Shown here: one piece after another, positions 8,135 through 17,262 of the stretch | Layout: every line of letters starts with the position of its first letter | Numbering within the stretch: the stretch's first letter is position 1 | DNA from: Bacillus sp. FJAT-49736 | Lineage (GTDB): Bacteria; Bacillota; Bacilli; Bacillales; Bacillaceae_C | Length of the DNA stretch: 64,000 nt | Reading direction: 5' to 3' | Assembly: GCF_018343615.1 (NCBI RefSeq) | Contig: NZ_JAGYPI010000003.1 | Location: 124,001-188,000 of the forward strand | The notes under the pieces: model-generated | What the model was told of the DNA's origin: nothing | The model's input: the letters and a program-made list of their open reading frames with translations, nothing else | Databases searched by the model: none | Translations under genes and position numbers: made by a program

Positions 8135-8629
8135 ATGAGTGTTTCCATCAATATTATGTGGATTGTTATCACCAAAATGATTGTAATACTACTCTTGATT
8201 TTTATTGTTCCGAAAACAAGAATTAGGGAAGCTTGTGTCAATTTTACATTTTTGCAAACTTTAACATGGGTCACGGGAGTGGTTTTGGCTCAATATGATA
8301 TAGTGAAAAGTCCTTTTCGATTATTTCCAAAAGCAACGTCACAGAACTTTTTTAATGATTTTATTATTTATCCAGCTATTTCTGTACTTTTTTATTTTTT
8401 GTTTCCACACAAGAAAAAAAGAAATATTCAATGCTTTTTTGTAATTGCCTTTGCTTTTATGATCAGTTTGTATGATTTATCAGTAGTAAGTTTCACGGAT
8501 TTGAAACGCTACATTCATTGGAATTTCATTAATCATTTTATCACTGCTGTTATTTTTAATGTAGGAGCGTTATGGTTTACAAAATGGTTTTTTAAGAAGC
8601 CTATTGGTACCAAAAAGGTGGAGCTATAA
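8135..8629 (+). CDS. CBO0543-like small membrane protein A
   Basis: A 164-residue protein with four or five hydrophobic helices and the pattern FIVPKTRIREACVNFTFLQ followed by SPFRLFPKATSQNFFNDFI. These features match the uncharacterised Firmicutes family called CBO0543. The next gene is a paralogue (8633) with the same blocks. The ribosome binding site (GTGATGG) is weak, so the exact start is less certain. A tandem duplication is likely; function unknown. Confidence 0.75.
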   Translation: MSVSINIMWIVITKMIVILLLIFIVPKTRIREACVNFTFLQTLTWVTGVVLAQYDIVKSPFRLFPKATSQNFFNDFIIYPAISVLFYFLFPHKKKRNIQCFFVIAFAFMISLYDLSVVSFTDLKRYIHWNFINHFITAVIFNVGALWFTKWFFKKPIGTKKVEL

Positions 8630-8632
8630 GCT

Positions 8633-9097
8633 ATGAATATAAACACATTGATTGAATCCTCGGTTTGGATTATTTCCATTCTGCTGCTTTTCATCTTTGT
8701 TCCAAAAAGTAAAATACGAGAGGCATATATTAGTTTTTCATTTATGCAGCTTCCAGGGTGGCTGCTTGGACTAGCCGTTGTTCAATTAGGATGGATTGAA
8801 TATCCCAGTCGTTTTTTTGCTCATGCAGTTCGGACAAGCTTTACATTTGAATTTCTGGCATTCCCAGTTATTAGTATCCTATTTAATATTCATTACCCTG
8901 TACAAAAAGGCTTCTGGATGAAAATGATTTATATTATTTTCTACTCAACTATTCTAGTGATTATGGAAATTTTGATTTTACATTTTACAGACCTCATTAA
9001 ATATACCCACTGGAAATGGTATCTATCATGGATATCGATTACTCTCACCCTTTTACTTTCCTATAGGTTTTATTATTGGTTTTTTCGGGGGGCTTAA
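8633..9097 (+). CDS. CBO0543-like small membrane protein B
   Basis: A 154-residue paralogue of the upstream gene. Shared blocks are FVPKSKIREAYISFSFMQLP, YPSRFFAHAVRTSFTFEF, PVISILFNIHYP and HFTDLIKYTHWKWYLSW. Four or five membrane helices are predicted. It starts 3 nt after the preceding stop and has GGAGCT 8 nt before its ATG, so the pair is one transcription unit. No function is known for the family. Confidence 0.78.
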   Translation: MNINTLIESSVWIISILLLFIFVPKSKIREAYISFSFMQLPGWLLGLAVVQLGWIEYPSRFFAHAVRTSFTFEFLAFPVISILFNIHYPVQKGFWMKMIYIIFYSTILVIMEILILHFTDLIKYTHWKWYLSWISITLTLLLSYRFYYWFFRGA

Positions 9098-9159
9098 GGT
9101 TCATTGACAATGGAAATTAGAATGTTAAACTAAAAATGTTTGAAAAGGGATAATCGAAA

Positions 9160-9996
9160 ATGGGAGCTGGTTTTACAGTGGGAGAAAAATGGCTTTTTCT
9201 TGATACCGGAATTAACTCTCCAGCATTCAATATGGCATTTGATGAAGTTCTATTAAATTGGCATAGTAGAGGAGAAATCCCCCCTGTTGTTCGTTTTTAC
9301 GAGTGGAATCCGGCGGGCTTGTCGCTTGGCCATTTTCAGAAAACGGCAGGAAGAATTGATGTTAATGCTGCAAAAGAACGGGGAATTGGAATTGTCAGGC
9401 GTCCAACAGGTGGACTAGCGGTTCTCCATGATAAGGAGCTAACCTATTCTATTATCATTGATGAAAAACATGAGTTGATGTCTCCTTCTATTATTGAATC
9501 CTATCGGGTCCTTTCTCAAGGACTGTTAGAAGGCTATCGGTTGCTTGGTATTTCAGCTGAGCTGGCTATCCCAGATAAACCAATAGGCAAAACAGGAACT
9601 TCCGTATGCTTTGAAGAGGCATCCTGGTATGAATTGGAGATTGGCGGTAAAAAAGCTGCAGGCAGTGCACAGACACGTCAAAAAGGGGTTATTTTACAGC
9701 ATGGCTCTATTCCGATGGTTATTGATGAAGATGATTTGTACAATCTTTTTATCTTCCCAAGCGAAAAAGTTAAGCTAAGAGCAAAAAATGCCTTCAAAGA
9801 AAAAGCGATATCCATTAATAGGATATTAGGAAGAGAAACAACGATCGAAGAGGTAAAGGATGCCTTTAAAGACGGCTTTAGAAAAGGGCTAAATATCGAA
9901 TTTAATACATATGAACCACCGCAACAAATGATCGATGAAGCTCGAGTGTTGATGGAAGAAAAGTATGCTGCAGAAAGTTATACCTTTTATCGATAG
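9160..9996 (+). CDS. lipM: Octanoyl-[GcvH]:protein transferase (LipM-type)
   Basis: A 278-residue BPL/LplA-fold protein. The motif [18 protein letters not shown] is the lipoate/octanoate binding block, Cys150 in [11 protein letters not shown] corresponds to the catalytic cysteine of LipM, and [20 protein letters not shown] is the conserved lysine block. LipM moves octanoate from acyl carrier protein to GcvH as the first step of lipoate synthesis. lipA follows directly, which supports synthesis rather than scavenging. The start could be ATG 9160 (AAGGGA 9 nt upstream) or GTG 9178, the latter giving an N-terminus closer to the B. subtilis protein as I remember it. Confidence 0.88.
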   Translation: MGAGFTVGEKWLFLDTGINSPAFNMAFDEVLLNWHSRGEIPPVVRFYEWNPAGLSLGHFQKTAGRIDVNAAKERGIGIVRRPTGGLAVLHDKELTYSIIIDEKHELMSPSIIESYRVLSQGLLEGYRLLGISAELAIPDKPIGKTGTSVCFEEASWYELEIGGKKAAGSAQTRQKGVILQHGSIPMVIDEDDLYNLFIFPSEKVKLRAKNAFKEKAISINRILGRETTIEEVKDAFKDGFRKGLNIEFNTYEPPQQMIDEARVLMEEKYAAESYTFYR

Positions 9997-10009
9997 GGAG
10001 TGTATCATA

Positions 10010-10963
10010 GTGGTCAATAAAAATGATGAATACTTAAGGAAACCAGAATGGTTGAAAATCAAATTAAACACGAATAAAACCTATACAGGACTGAAAAAAA
10101 TGATGCGGGAAGAAAGGCTCCATACTGTATGTGAGGAAGCGAAATGTCCCAATATTCATGAATGCTGGGCTGTTCGGAAAACAGCGACCTTCATGATCCT
10201 TGGAGATCTTTGCACACGCGGCTGCCGCTTCTGTGCAGTAAAGACAGGATTGCCAACAGAATTAGATTGGGAAGAACCGGAGCGAGTGGCTAGATCTGTT
10301 GAGATAATGGGGTTGCGCCATTGTGTTGTTACAGCGGTTGCACGTGATGATTTAGCGGACGGAGGAGCGGCTATTTTTGCAGAAACAATTCGTGCTATAA
10401 GGAGAAGAGTCCCTTCTTGTACAGTAGAGGTGCTGCCTTCAGATATGAAAGGTGACTATGAGAGCCTGAAGACGCTAATGGATGCAAAGCCGGATATTTT
10501 TAATCATAATATCGAAACAGTGGAACGCTTAACAAAACGTGTACGTTCCAAGGCAACCTATCAACGCTCTCTTGAATTGTTAAAAAGAGTGAAGGAAATT
10601 AGTCCTCATACTCCGACCAAATCAAGCATAATGGTTGGACTAGGAGAAACAAAAGAAGAAGTTATTCAAGCAATGGATGATTTGCTTGCGCATCAAGTTG
10701 ACATTATGACGATTGGACAATATTTACAACCTACGAAGAAGCATCTGAAAGTCGAGCGTTACGTTCGTCCAGAGGAGTTTGCAGAATGGAAAGAAATTGC
10801 ACTTCAAAAAGGCTTTAAGCATTGTGAGTCTGGACCGCTAGTTCGTTCCAGCTACCATGCGGATGAACAGGTAAACAAGGCAGCGCGATTGCGACAAATG
10901 CAGGGTGAAGGAGAAGAGCCGGACCTTGTTATCAGCCAATATAAATCACAGTTTTCGAATTGA
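10010..10963 (+). CDS. lipA: Lipoyl synthase
   Basis: A 317-residue radical SAM enzyme that inserts two sulfurs into protein-bound octanoate. It has both iron-sulfur motifs: the auxiliary cluster [12 protein letters not shown] and the radical [11 protein letters not shown]. The C-terminal RSSYHAD serine block, which completes the auxiliary cluster, is present. I start it at GTG 10010 ([18 protein letters not shown]), with TAGGGAG 9 nt upstream; the frame is open further upstream but would overlap lipM and add residues that the family lacks. It lies 13 nt after lipM, so lipM-lipA form an operon. A strong terminator follows. Confidence 0.97.
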   Translation: MVNKNDEYLRKPEWLKIKLNTNKTYTGLKKMMREERLHTVCEEAKCPNIHECWAVRKTATFMILGDLCTRGCRFCAVKTGLPTELDWEEPERVARSVEIMGLRHCVVTAVARDDLADGGAAIFAETIRAIRRRVPSCTVEVLPSDMKGDYESLKTLMDAKPDIFNHNIETVERLTKRVRSKATYQRSLELLKRVKEISPHTPTKSSIMVGLGETKEEVIQAMDDLLAHQVDIMTIGQYLQPTKKHLKVERYVRPEEFAEWKEIALQKGFKHCESGPLVRSSYHADEQVNKAARLRQMQGEGEEPDLVISQYKSQFSN

Positions 10964-10990
10964 AAGTCAGGCATCTGCCTGACTTTTTTT
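10963..10990 (+). terminator. Terminator of lipM-lipA
   Basis: Stem AAAGTCAGGCA / TGCCTGACTTT followed by a run of T residues, starting at the lipA stop codon. Confidence 0.88.
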
Positions 10991-11079
10991 GTATTAGATT
11001 ACCCAATAAAAGTTTATCGTTTGAAATTACAGAATCCTTGGATTGCAGTTGTGCTGAATGGGTTTTTGTTTTAGGTAAT

Positions 11080-11190
11080 TAGTCCTGATTCGCGTGATTA
11101 GTTGGTAAAATCGCGAGAATATCATTCATTTCCACGAGAATAGCTACCTAATTCGCGAGATTAACCTTTGCTTTCGCGAGATTTGTCCCA
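11080..11190. repeat. 21-bp-period degenerate repeat with TCGCGAGA core
   Basis: Five cores start at 11091, 11112, 11133, 11154 and 11175, exactly 21 nt apart: CGCGTGATTA, CGCGAGAATA, CACGAGAATA, CGCGAGATTA and CGCGAGATTT. The nucleotides between the cores are only loosely conserved. It sits in the 466-nt non-coding gap 10964-11429, in which I see no gene. Confidence 0.75.
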
Positions 11191-11429
11191 AAATGTATAA
11201 TTAAACGATCAAAACTTATTTGATGTTCCACATATTGTGGCATATTCACTTAAAAGTTGGCTATAGACGAACCTATTTCCGGCTGGATGCAGATAATTCA
11301 CTCTGTTTTTTCTTAAAGGAAATCTATTGATAACTTTTACTTATGTTAAATCATAAAATAATAAATATTTTAGTTATTGCCTCCGTGTACTAAAGTAAAG
11401 GTATGGCATGAAAGCTGGAGGGGATAAAG

Positions 11430-12206
11430 ATGGGTCAAACAAAAAAGGATGTTAAAGAACAATTTGGAAAAAGTGCTGAGTCTTATGTAGAAAGCAAATT
11501 GCATAAGGAAGGAAAAGATCTACAGAAACTTTTAGATATTACAAGCATAACAGGAAATGAGGAAGTGCTAGATATTGCAACTGGTGGCGGGCATACTGCA
11601 AATGCTTTCGCTCCAAATGTAAAAAGTGTCACAGCTCTCGATTTAACAAAGGAAATGCTGGTAGCTGCTGAAAAGTTTATCCTTGGAAATGGGCATAAAA
11701 ATGTTCAATTCGTTGAAGGGGATGCGGAGAATTTACCTTTTTCTGATGAAGTATTTGATATTGTAACCTGTAGGATTGCTCCACATCATTTTCCGAATAT
11801 CCGAGCATTTATTTCAGAGGTAAACAGAGTTCTGAAGCGAAATGGTCAATTTTTGTTAGATGATAATGTTGTTCCAGAAGCAATCGCTTTTGATGAATTT
11901 TATAACACGATTGAAAAAATACGAGACTATAGCCATTTTCGTGCCTGGAAAAAGTCCGAATGGTTACAAATGCTAGAAGAAAGTGGCTTTGAAGTGCAAG
12001 AATGGCACCGCTTTGAGAAAGTGTTTATTTTTGAACCATGGTGTAATCGGATGAATCTATTGGATGTTGAAAAAGATAGATTAACTTCCTATATATTGAA
12101 TGCTTCCGATGAAATAAAAGTTAAATTTGCAATTAAAGCAGAAAATAATTGCGTTGTTTCATTTAAAGGGGAAGCGGTTGTTTTAAAAGCATTAAAAAAA
12201 CATTAA
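11430..12206 (+). CDS. Class I SAM-dependent methyltransferase
   Basis: A 258-residue protein with the Rossmann-like methyltransferase motifs: motif I VLDIATGGGHTANAFA, an acidic residue at the end of strand 2 (VTALDLTKEML), VEGDAENLPF, and the post-motif segment DIVTCRIAPHHF. The layout resembles the UbiE/YcgJ group that methylates small molecules. The substrate is unknown. The RBS GGAGGGG lies 6 nt before ATG. It is monocistronic, with its own terminator, and is followed by the zinc island. Confidence 0.9.
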   Translation: MGQTKKDVKEQFGKSAESYVESKLHKEGKDLQKLLDITSITGNEEVLDIATGGGHTANAFAPNVKSVTALDLTKEMLVAAEKFILGNGHKNVQFVEGDAENLPFSDEVFDIVTCRIAPHHFPNIRAFISEVNRVLKRNGQFLLDDNVVPEAIAFDEFYNTIEKIRDYSHFRAWKKSEWLQMLEESGFEVQEWHRFEKVFIFEPWCNRMNLLDVEKDRLTSYILNASDEIKVKFAIKAENNCVVSFKGEAVVLKALKKH

Positions 12207-12213
12207 TATTTCG

Positions 12214-12252
12214 AAACCAGTGCATAGCCATTTCCTTTCGCTGCACTGGTTT
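12214..12252 (+). terminator. Terminator of the methyltransferase gene
   Basis: An 11-bp stem AAACCAGTGCA / TGCACTGGTTT with a 17-nt loop and T-rich 3' flank. Confidence 0.8.
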
Positions 12253-12306
12253 ATTTTGTGTGAAGTGAAAAGTATTGACTCACGATAAGCTTTAGGATAA
12301 AATTTA

Positions 12307-12327
12307 AAAACGTAATCATTACGATTT
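12307..12327. promoter_or_regulatory. Zur-like box 1 upstream of zagA
   Basis: The core CGTAATCATTACG (12311-12323) is a perfect 6-1-6 palindrome with A-rich and T-rich flanks, matching the Bacillus Zur consensus (TCGTAAT-N-ATTACGA). Confidence 0.85.
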
Positions 12328-12400
12328 ACCACAAACTAAAAATATCATGAATATTAAAAGGGACTAATACATATTATGGATGTGGGTTTGTAAAAAAACT

Positions 12401-12420
12401 AAATCGTAATGGATTCGTTT
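12401..12420. promoter_or_regulatory. Zur-like box 2 upstream of zagA (degenerate)
   Basis: AAATCGTAATGGATTCGTTT keeps the left half-site (TCGTAAT) fully and a weaker right half-site (ATTCG). Confidence 0.65.
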
Positions 12421-12471
12421 TAAAGTATTTCGATATTTCATAGTAAATGGAATAAATTCTTTTTGAAAAGT

Positions 12472-12491
12472 AAATCGGAATCATTACATTT
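12472..12491. promoter_or_regulatory. Zur-like box 3 upstream of zagA
   Basis: AAATCGGAATCATTACATTT fits the Zur consensus with one change in each half-site. It lies 38 nt before the zagA start codon and about 80 nt from box 2. Confidence 0.75.
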
Positions 12492-12528
12492 AAGAAGATA
12501 GAAAGAGAAAAGAATGGGAGATGTCATA

Positions 12529-13722
12529 ATGGAAAAAATACCTGTAACAGTACTAAGCGGATATTTAGGTGCCGGAAAGACAACGATTTTGAATCATATT
12601 TTGCAGAACCGCGAAAACTTGAAAGTGGCTGTCATAGTCAATGACATGAGTGAAATTAATATTGATGCAGAACTCATCAAGCAAGGAGGTGGACTTCACC
12701 GAACAGAAGAAAAACTTGTTGAATTATCCAATGGCTGTATTTGCTGTACTTTAAGAGAAGATTTATTAATTGAAGTAGAAAAATTGGCTCAAAATGGAGA
12801 AGTAGATTATATTGTGATTGAATCTACGGGTATTAGTGAGCCAGTACCTGTTGCTCAAACCTTTTCATACATAGATGAAGAATTAGGAATTGATTTAACA
12901 AATCTATGTAAATTAGATACAATGGTAACGGTTGTCGATGTTAATCGATTTTGGAAGGATTTCTCTTCAGGTGATTCATTATTGGATAGAATGCAAAATG
13001 CCGGAGAGGGAGACGAAAGAACAGTAGCGGATTTACTAGTTGATCAAATTGAATTTTGTGATGTCCTTATTATGAATAAGTGTGATTTACTTGAAAATGA
13101 TCAGCTGGAACAATTAGAGCATTTCTTGAGAAAGCTTCAACCGGAAGCAAAACTACTTAGAATTGAACATGGAAAAGTGAATCCATTAGAAATATTAAAT
13201 ACCGGACTGTTTGATTTTGAAAAAGCAAGCCAGTCTGCTGGTTGGTTAAAAGAATTGGAAGCGGAGGAGCATATTCCCGAAACAGATGAATATGGGATCA
13301 GCTCATTCGTTTATCGAAGCAACATCCCATTTCATTCTGAGCGATTTAATACTTGGATAGAGAATCTTCCTGCTGATATTGTCAGATCAAAGGGAATTGT
13401 ATGGTGTGCTACAAGGAACGATTTAGCTTTGTTGTTATCACAAGCTGGGCCTTCCATTGAACTTAGTCCGGTTGCATATTGGATTGCTTCTCTTCCTGAG
13501 CAGGAACAATCTTATTATTTTGAAAGTGAGCCAGAACTTTTAGAGGAATGGGATCCGCAATTTGGAGATCGAAAAACAGAGCTTGTGTTAATTGGAATTG
13601 ATATGAATCATGACGAAATTAAGGCATCTTTGGATCAATGTTTACTAACTAATGAAGAAGTGAAGACAGACTGGGGTAGTTTGAAAGATCCATTTACATG
13701 GATTATGACTGAAGGGGTGTAA
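12529..13722 (+). CDS. zagA: Zinc-starvation CobW/COG0523 GTPase metallochaperone (ZagA/YciC-type)
   Basis: A 397-residue COG0523 G3E GTPase, the same length as B. subtilis YciC/ZagA. It has the P-loop GYLGAGKTT, the metal-binding CxCC motif in [11 protein letters not shown], the ESTGISEP switch block, the NKCD guanine-specificity motif and a CobW C-terminal domain. ZagA is a zinc metallochaperone made under zinc limitation. Start ATG 12529 is chosen over ATG 12514 because GGGAG at 12516-12520 is 8 nt upstream. Three Zur-like boxes lie in the 320-nt leader. The next operon (znuACB) has another Zur box, so the region works as a zinc-starvation island. Confidence 0.93.
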   Translation: MEKIPVTVLSGYLGAGKTTILNHILQNRENLKVAVIVNDMSEINIDAELIKQGGGLHRTEEKLVELSNGCICCTLREDLLIEVEKLAQNGEVDYIVIESTGISEPVPVAQTFSYIDEELGIDLTNLCKLDTMVTVVDVNRFWKDFSSGDSLLDRMQNAGEGDERTVADLLVDQIEFCDVLIMNKCDLLENDQLEQLEHFLRKLQPEAKLLRIEHGKVNPLEILNTGLFDFEKASQSAGWLKELEAEEHIPETDEYGISSFVYRSNIPFHSERFNTWIENLPADIVRSKGIVWCATRNDLALLLSQAGPSIELSPVAYWIASLPEQEQSYYFESEPELLEEWDPQFGDRKTELVLIGIDMNHDEIKASLDQCLLTNEEVKTDWGSLKDPFTWIMTEGV

Positions 13723-13756
13723 TTTATAGAGACGAAGGAAATAAGGTATGAAATTT

Positions 13757-13783
13757 AAATCGGAATGATTACACTTTTATAAT
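13757..13783 (+). promoter_or_regulatory. Zur-like box and -10 of znuACB
   Basis: AAATCGGAATGATTACACTT (13757-13776) resembles the Zur consensus. A TATAAT hexamer at 13778-13783 follows directly, so a bound repressor would block the promoter. Confidence 0.78.
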
Positions 13784-13815
13784 TTCAAATATCGTGATAG
13801 AATGGAGAAATGGAA

Positions 13816-14760
13816 ATGAGACATTTAAAAAAAGCTAATATATTATTGCTCCTTAGTACTTTTATTCTTCTGCTTGCGGGATGTGCAAATAGCGGGAATG
13901 AGAATCGTACTAAAGACAGTGGAAATAATAAAATGAAAGTTGTTACGACTTTTTATCCAATGTATGAATTTACAAAGAACGTTGCCGGAGATAAAGCAAA
14001 TGTACAGCTATTAATCCCTTCGAATGTCGAGCCGCATGATTGGGAGCCAACCCCAAAGGATGTCGCAAACATTCAAATGGCAAAGCTATTGGTCTATAAT
14101 AGTGCTTCTTTGGAGACATGGGTACCCAATATCCAGAAAAGTCTAGGTAAAAGCGGTCCAACGTTTGTTGCAGCAAGCAATGATATTACCTTAATGAAAG
14201 GTGTAGGGGATGAAGATTCAACAGATGGAAAAGAAGAGATGGATCCACATGTATGGTTAAGCCCTGCACTTGCACAACAAGAAGTAAAAACTATTACGAA
14301 AGCCTTAGTAAAAGCAGATCCTAAAAACAAGAGCTATTATGAAAAAAATAGTAAAGATTATATAAATAAATTACAGGTACTAGATAATAAATTTCGTTCG
14401 GAATTAAAAGATGTTAAAAGAAATGAAATTATTACTCAACATGCTGCATTCGGATATCTTGCGAAAGAATATAATCTGAAACAAGTTCCCATTGCTGGGT
14501 TATCTCCAGATCAAGAACCTAGCCCTGCTAAGCTTGCTGAGCTGAAAAAATTTGCAAAAAAGCATGATCTAAAAGTAATTTATTATGAAGAGTTGGCTTC
14601 GCCTAAAGTTGCCAATACGCTCGCAAAAGAAATAGGGGCAAAAACAAAGGTACTTAATACGTTAGAAGGATTAAGTAAAGCGGATCAAAAAAAAGGAATG
14701 GATTATATATCTGTAATGGAAGAAAATTTAGCAAGTCTGAAACAAACATTGAATGAGTAA
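13816..14760 (+). CDS. znuA: Zinc ABC transporter, substrate-binding lipoprotein
   Basis: A 314-residue cluster 9 (cluster A-I) solute-binding protein. The signal peptide ends in the lipobox LLAGC, so it is a lipoprotein on the outer face of the membrane. Zinc ligand regions are visible: the histidine in EPHDWEP, DPHVWLSP, TQHAAFGYLAKEY and the acidic residues in YYEELASPKVAN. The His-rich loop of many ZnuA proteins is replaced here by a short acidic stretch (GVGDEDSTDGKEEMD). ATG 13816 is preferred because GGAG (13804-13807) is 8 nt upstream, against 2 nt for ATG 13810. znuC and znuB follow in one operon. Confidence 0.93.
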   Translation: MRHLKKANILLLLSTFILLLAGCANSGNENRTKDSGNNKMKVVTTFYPMYEFTKNVAGDKANVQLLIPSNVEPHDWEPTPKDVANIQMAKLLVYNSASLETWVPNIQKSLGKSGPTFVAASNDITLMKGVGDEDSTDGKEEMDPHVWLSPALAQQEVKTITKALVKADPKNKSYYEKNSKDYINKLQVLDNKFRSELKDVKRNEIITQHAAFGYLAKEYNLKQVPIAGLSPDQEPSPAKLAELKKFAKKHDLKVIYYEELASPKVANTLAKEIGAKTKVLNTLEGLSKADQKKGMDYISVMEENLASLKQTLNE

Positions 14761-14762
14761 AG

Positions 14763-14787
14763 TTAGTGCGCCTTCTTGGCGCTAGTT
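14763..14787 (+). terminator. Possible weak intra-operon hairpin between znuA and znuC
   Basis: A GC-rich stem (TAGTGCGCC with GGCGCTA, one bulge) is followed by GTTTTAATT. It could lower expression of znuCB relative to znuA by partial termination or stabilise the znuA message. Confidence 0.45.
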
Positions 14788-14816
14788 TTAATTCTTAAGG
14801 GAAGGATGCAAAAAAT

Positions 14817-15545
14817 ATGAAACTAGCAAGCTTAGAAAATATTGTTTTTGGCTATACTCATATTCCAACATTAAATGGCGTTTCGTTTGAAATTGAATCA
14901 GGAGAATTTGTGGGAATAACTGGTGCTAATGGAGCCTCTAAGTCAACCATGCTTAAACTGATGCTCGGATTGATTAAACCATGGTCAGGAAACGTATTTT
15001 TAAGCAAAAAGAATGACTCTGGGAGGCCATTGAAAATTGGTTTTGTGCCCCAGCAAATTGCATCCTTCAATGTTGGTTTCCCTAGTACGGTGATTGAATT
15101 GGTTCGTTCTGGTAGATTTCAAGATAAAAAGTGGTTTCAACGGCTAACGGAGAAAGATCATCAACTAGTAGAAAATGCATTGAAAATGGTAGGAATGTGG
15201 GAGTATAGAAATGAAAAAATTGGAGCTCTCTCTGGTGGGCAAAAGCAAAAAATTTGTATTGCCAGAGTCCTTGCCACTGAACCTGACCTTCTAGTATTAG
15301 ATGAACCAACCACTGGAATGGATTATGAAAGTCGGATTAGCTTTTATCAGTTCATGAACCATCAGGTGAAAAAGCATGGGAGAACTGTAGTAATGGTTAC
15401 ACATGATGGAGAAGAAGCAGGAACAAACTTCGATAAAGTAATACATCTAGAGAAAGGGGAACACGGAGAATGGAAATGTTTAACCTTGAGTTCATGCAGC
15501 GTGCCTTTTGGGCAGGCGGACTCATTGCTATCATCGCACCTATGA
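14817..15545 (+). CDS. znuC: Zinc ABC transporter, ATP-binding protein
   Basis: A 242-residue ABC ATPase. It has the signature LSGGQKQK, the Walker [13 protein letters not shown] and an H-loop (VTHDGEE). The Walker A is GANGASKST (residues 36-44), with serine where most ABC proteins have glycine before the lysine; I think this occurs in other Bacillus zinc ATPases but could not check. The C-terminus overlaps znuB by 76 nt in another frame and contains [13 protein letters not shown]. The RBS is AAGGGAAGG. The ATPase drives zinc uptake with ZnuA and ZnuB. Confidence 0.9.
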   Translation: MKLASLENIVFGYTHIPTLNGVSFEIESGEFVGITGANGASKSTMLKLMLGLIKPWSGNVFLSKKNDSGRPLKIGFVPQQIASFNVGFPSTVIELVRSGRFQDKKWFQRLTEKDHQLVENALKMVGMWEYRNEKIGALSGGQKQKICIARVLATEPDLLVLDEPTTGMDYESRISFYQFMNHQVKKHGRTVVMVTHDGEEAGTNFDKVIHLEKGEHGEWKCLTLSSCSVPFGQADSLLSSHL

Positions 15546-16309
15546 TCGGAATATTTCTTGTCTTAAGAAGACAGGCATTAATGGCGGATACTTTATCCCA
15601 TATTTCTTTAGCAGGTGTGGCGATTGGTTTCTTTATTCATTCCAACGTAACTCTTTCCAGTATGCTGGTCGTTATTATTGGTGCTATTGGGATTGAATAT
15701 ATGCGTAGGTCCTATCATTCCTATTCAGAGGTTTCGATTGCTATATTAATGGCGGCAGGGCTGTCATTTGCCTTGTTTTTAATGAGTGTAACGAGTGGTG
15801 GGATGAGCCCAAACATAGAACAGTATTTATTTGGTTCGATTGTTACAATTAGTAATGAGCAAGTATATGTTTTGGTAGGGGTAACATTACTAGTACTATT
15901 GTATTTCCTTATTTTCAAGAGACAAATGTTTTTAATGACCTTTGATGAAGATACAGCTTATACAAGTGGAATTAATATTAATCTATTATCCTTATCCTTT
16001 AGTATTCTAACAGGTCTGGCAGTTTCAGTTATTATTCCAACTATTGGCGTATTACTTGTCTCTGCCTTATTAGTGCTCCCTGCTTCATTTGCAATCAAAT
16101 TAGCAAAAGGCTTTAAATATGTTTTTATCACAGCCATTCTTGTAGCTTTGGGTAGTGTTTTTATCGGATTAGTATCTTCTTATCATCTTGGAACTCCACC
16201 TGGTGCAACGATTACATTGCTTTTAGTTATAATCCTTTTGTTAGGATTTAGCATTCAAAAAATCGTTATCCATATGATTAGATTAAAGAAACGAAGAAGA
16301 AGATGGTAA
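15470..16309 (+). CDS. znuB: Zinc ABC transporter, permease
   Basis: A 279-residue ABC-3 family permease with about eight or nine membrane helices. The N-terminal block [20 protein letters not shown] and [18 protein letters not shown] are typical of zinc/manganese permeases, and [12 protein letters not shown] lies near the end. ATG 15470 has GGAGA just upstream inside znuC. The 76-nt overlap suggests translational coupling. A terminator follows at the junction with the convergent ycgQ-like gene. Confidence 0.93.
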   Translation: MEMFNLEFMQRAFWAGGLIAIIAPMIGIFLVLRRQALMADTLSHISLAGVAIGFFIHSNVTLSSMLVVIIGAIGIEYMRRSYHSYSEVSIAILMAAGLSFALFLMSVTSGGMSPNIEQYLFGSIVTISNEQVYVLVGVTLLVLLYFLIFKRQMFLMTFDEDTAYTSGININLLSLSFSILTGLAVSVIIPTIGVLLVSALLVLPASFAIKLAKGFKYVFITAILVALGSVFIGLVSSYHLGTPPGATITLLLVIILLLGFSIQKIVIHMIRLKKRRRRW

Positions 16310-16316
16310 AAATTAT

Positions 16317-16346
16317 AGACTAGTCATCCTTTTGACTAGTCTACTT
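16317..16346. terminator. Terminator at the znuB / ycgQ-like junction
   Basis: A 10-bp stem AGACTAGTCA (16317-16326) / TGACTAGTCT (16333-16342) with a 6-nt loop. T-rich DNA follows on the plus strand and a moderately T-rich stretch on the minus strand, so it may serve both convergent units. Confidence 0.75.
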
Positions 16347-17247
16347 TTATGCCAATATCGTATACATAAGGTTGAGCCGGTTCTTTTATGGCTTGTACAG
16401 ATGTAACAGATAAGATAGGAATTGTAGAGGATTGATAAGTAGTTTTGTTTAATTTCCCTCTTAATCTTACCCATGTATCATTTTTAAATTTGGCTAAATC
16501 CCCTTTGGCCATAATTCCATAAACCGATGCATCCGCAATGCAGCATGTAATAACAAATCTTGCCACTACGATTTGATTGTTGGAAAAATTCTTTTCACGA
16601 TAAACAAAGCCCACTGTTTCGATTTCTTTTCCAATTAATTTATTAAAATTTTCTTCTATCAGACCAATGGTAGGAACATATTTACTATCATCAATGATGA
16701 TGCTGTTTTCCTGGAATATGGAATGTTGGAGTTGATCATATTCTTTTTGAGTTATATATTGCTGTTGCGTTGAACTAGGTACGGTGTTTTTATTACTACC
16801 ATTATTCTGTTGATTTGTTTGTGTTTCCTGTTTATTGACAACGTTTGAAGGGCGATTCTGCTTGATATCCTGACTCGATGTTGTGAGTTGAACTTGACGA
16901 TTCTTAGCAATAGAACTCCCAAGAGTATGATTGGAAAACAGAAATCCTGAAATGATAGGTATAATAAATAGAGAATACAGGATCACAGAACGGAATGTAG
17001 TTTTTGGTGGCTGATGTTCTTCACAGCAGTCACAAAGCATTTCCTCATCATCCGATGTTCCGATAAAAATCTGAATGATTCCTACAATGATTAATATTCC
17101 AATGGTGATGGATAAAAACGGATATAATTTAGGAGAGATAAAATAACTGATTTTCCCTGTCAGCAATAATTTTAAGAAAAATAAACTAAGCCCTATTAGG
17201 ATGATTCCCCTGAAATACGTATGAAATTTAGCCCGCGGCAAGCTCAT
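16336..17247 (-). CDS. ycgQ: TIGR03943-type membrane protein (YcgQ-like), permease partner
   Basis: A 303-residue protein with two N-terminal membrane helices, a CDCCEE cysteine cluster at about residue 70, another helix at about 93-110, a Gln/Asn/Ser-rich linker and a C-terminal folded domain containing VITCCIADASVYG. This matches the TIGR03943 / DUF1980 partners of UPF0718 permeases, such as B. subtilis YcgQ. The ORF opens at GTG 17259, but ATG 17247 has GGGGAG just before it and is preferred. It follows ycgR by a few nucleotides and belongs to its operon, next to Zur-controlled genes; a role in zinc or other metal handling is inference. Confidence 0.82.
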   Translation of the reverse strand: MSLPRAKFHTYFRGIILIGLSLFFLKLLLTGKISYFISPKLYPFLSITIGILIIVGIIQIFIGTSDDEEMLCDCCEEHQPPKTTFRSVILYSLFIIPIISGFLFSNHTLGSSIAKNRQVQLTTSSQDIKQNRPSNVVNKQETQTNQQNNGSNKNTVPSSTQQQYITQKEYDQLQHSIFQENSIIIDDSKYVPTIGLIEENFNKLIGKEIETVGFVYREKNFSNNQIVVARFVITCCIADASVYGIMAKGDLAKFKNDTWVRLRGKLNKTTYQSSTIPILSVTSVQAIKEPAQPYVYDIGIKVD

Positions 17248-17262
17248 ACTACTCCCCACCTT

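Noticed and set aside
8077-8274. Short minus-strand frame before the CBO0543-like genes
   Set aside because: No ribosome binding site, and it overlaps the start of a better-supported plus-strand gene.
11080-11190. Possible CRISPR-like repeat
   Set aside because: The 21-bp period leaves no unique spacers and only a short core is conserved.
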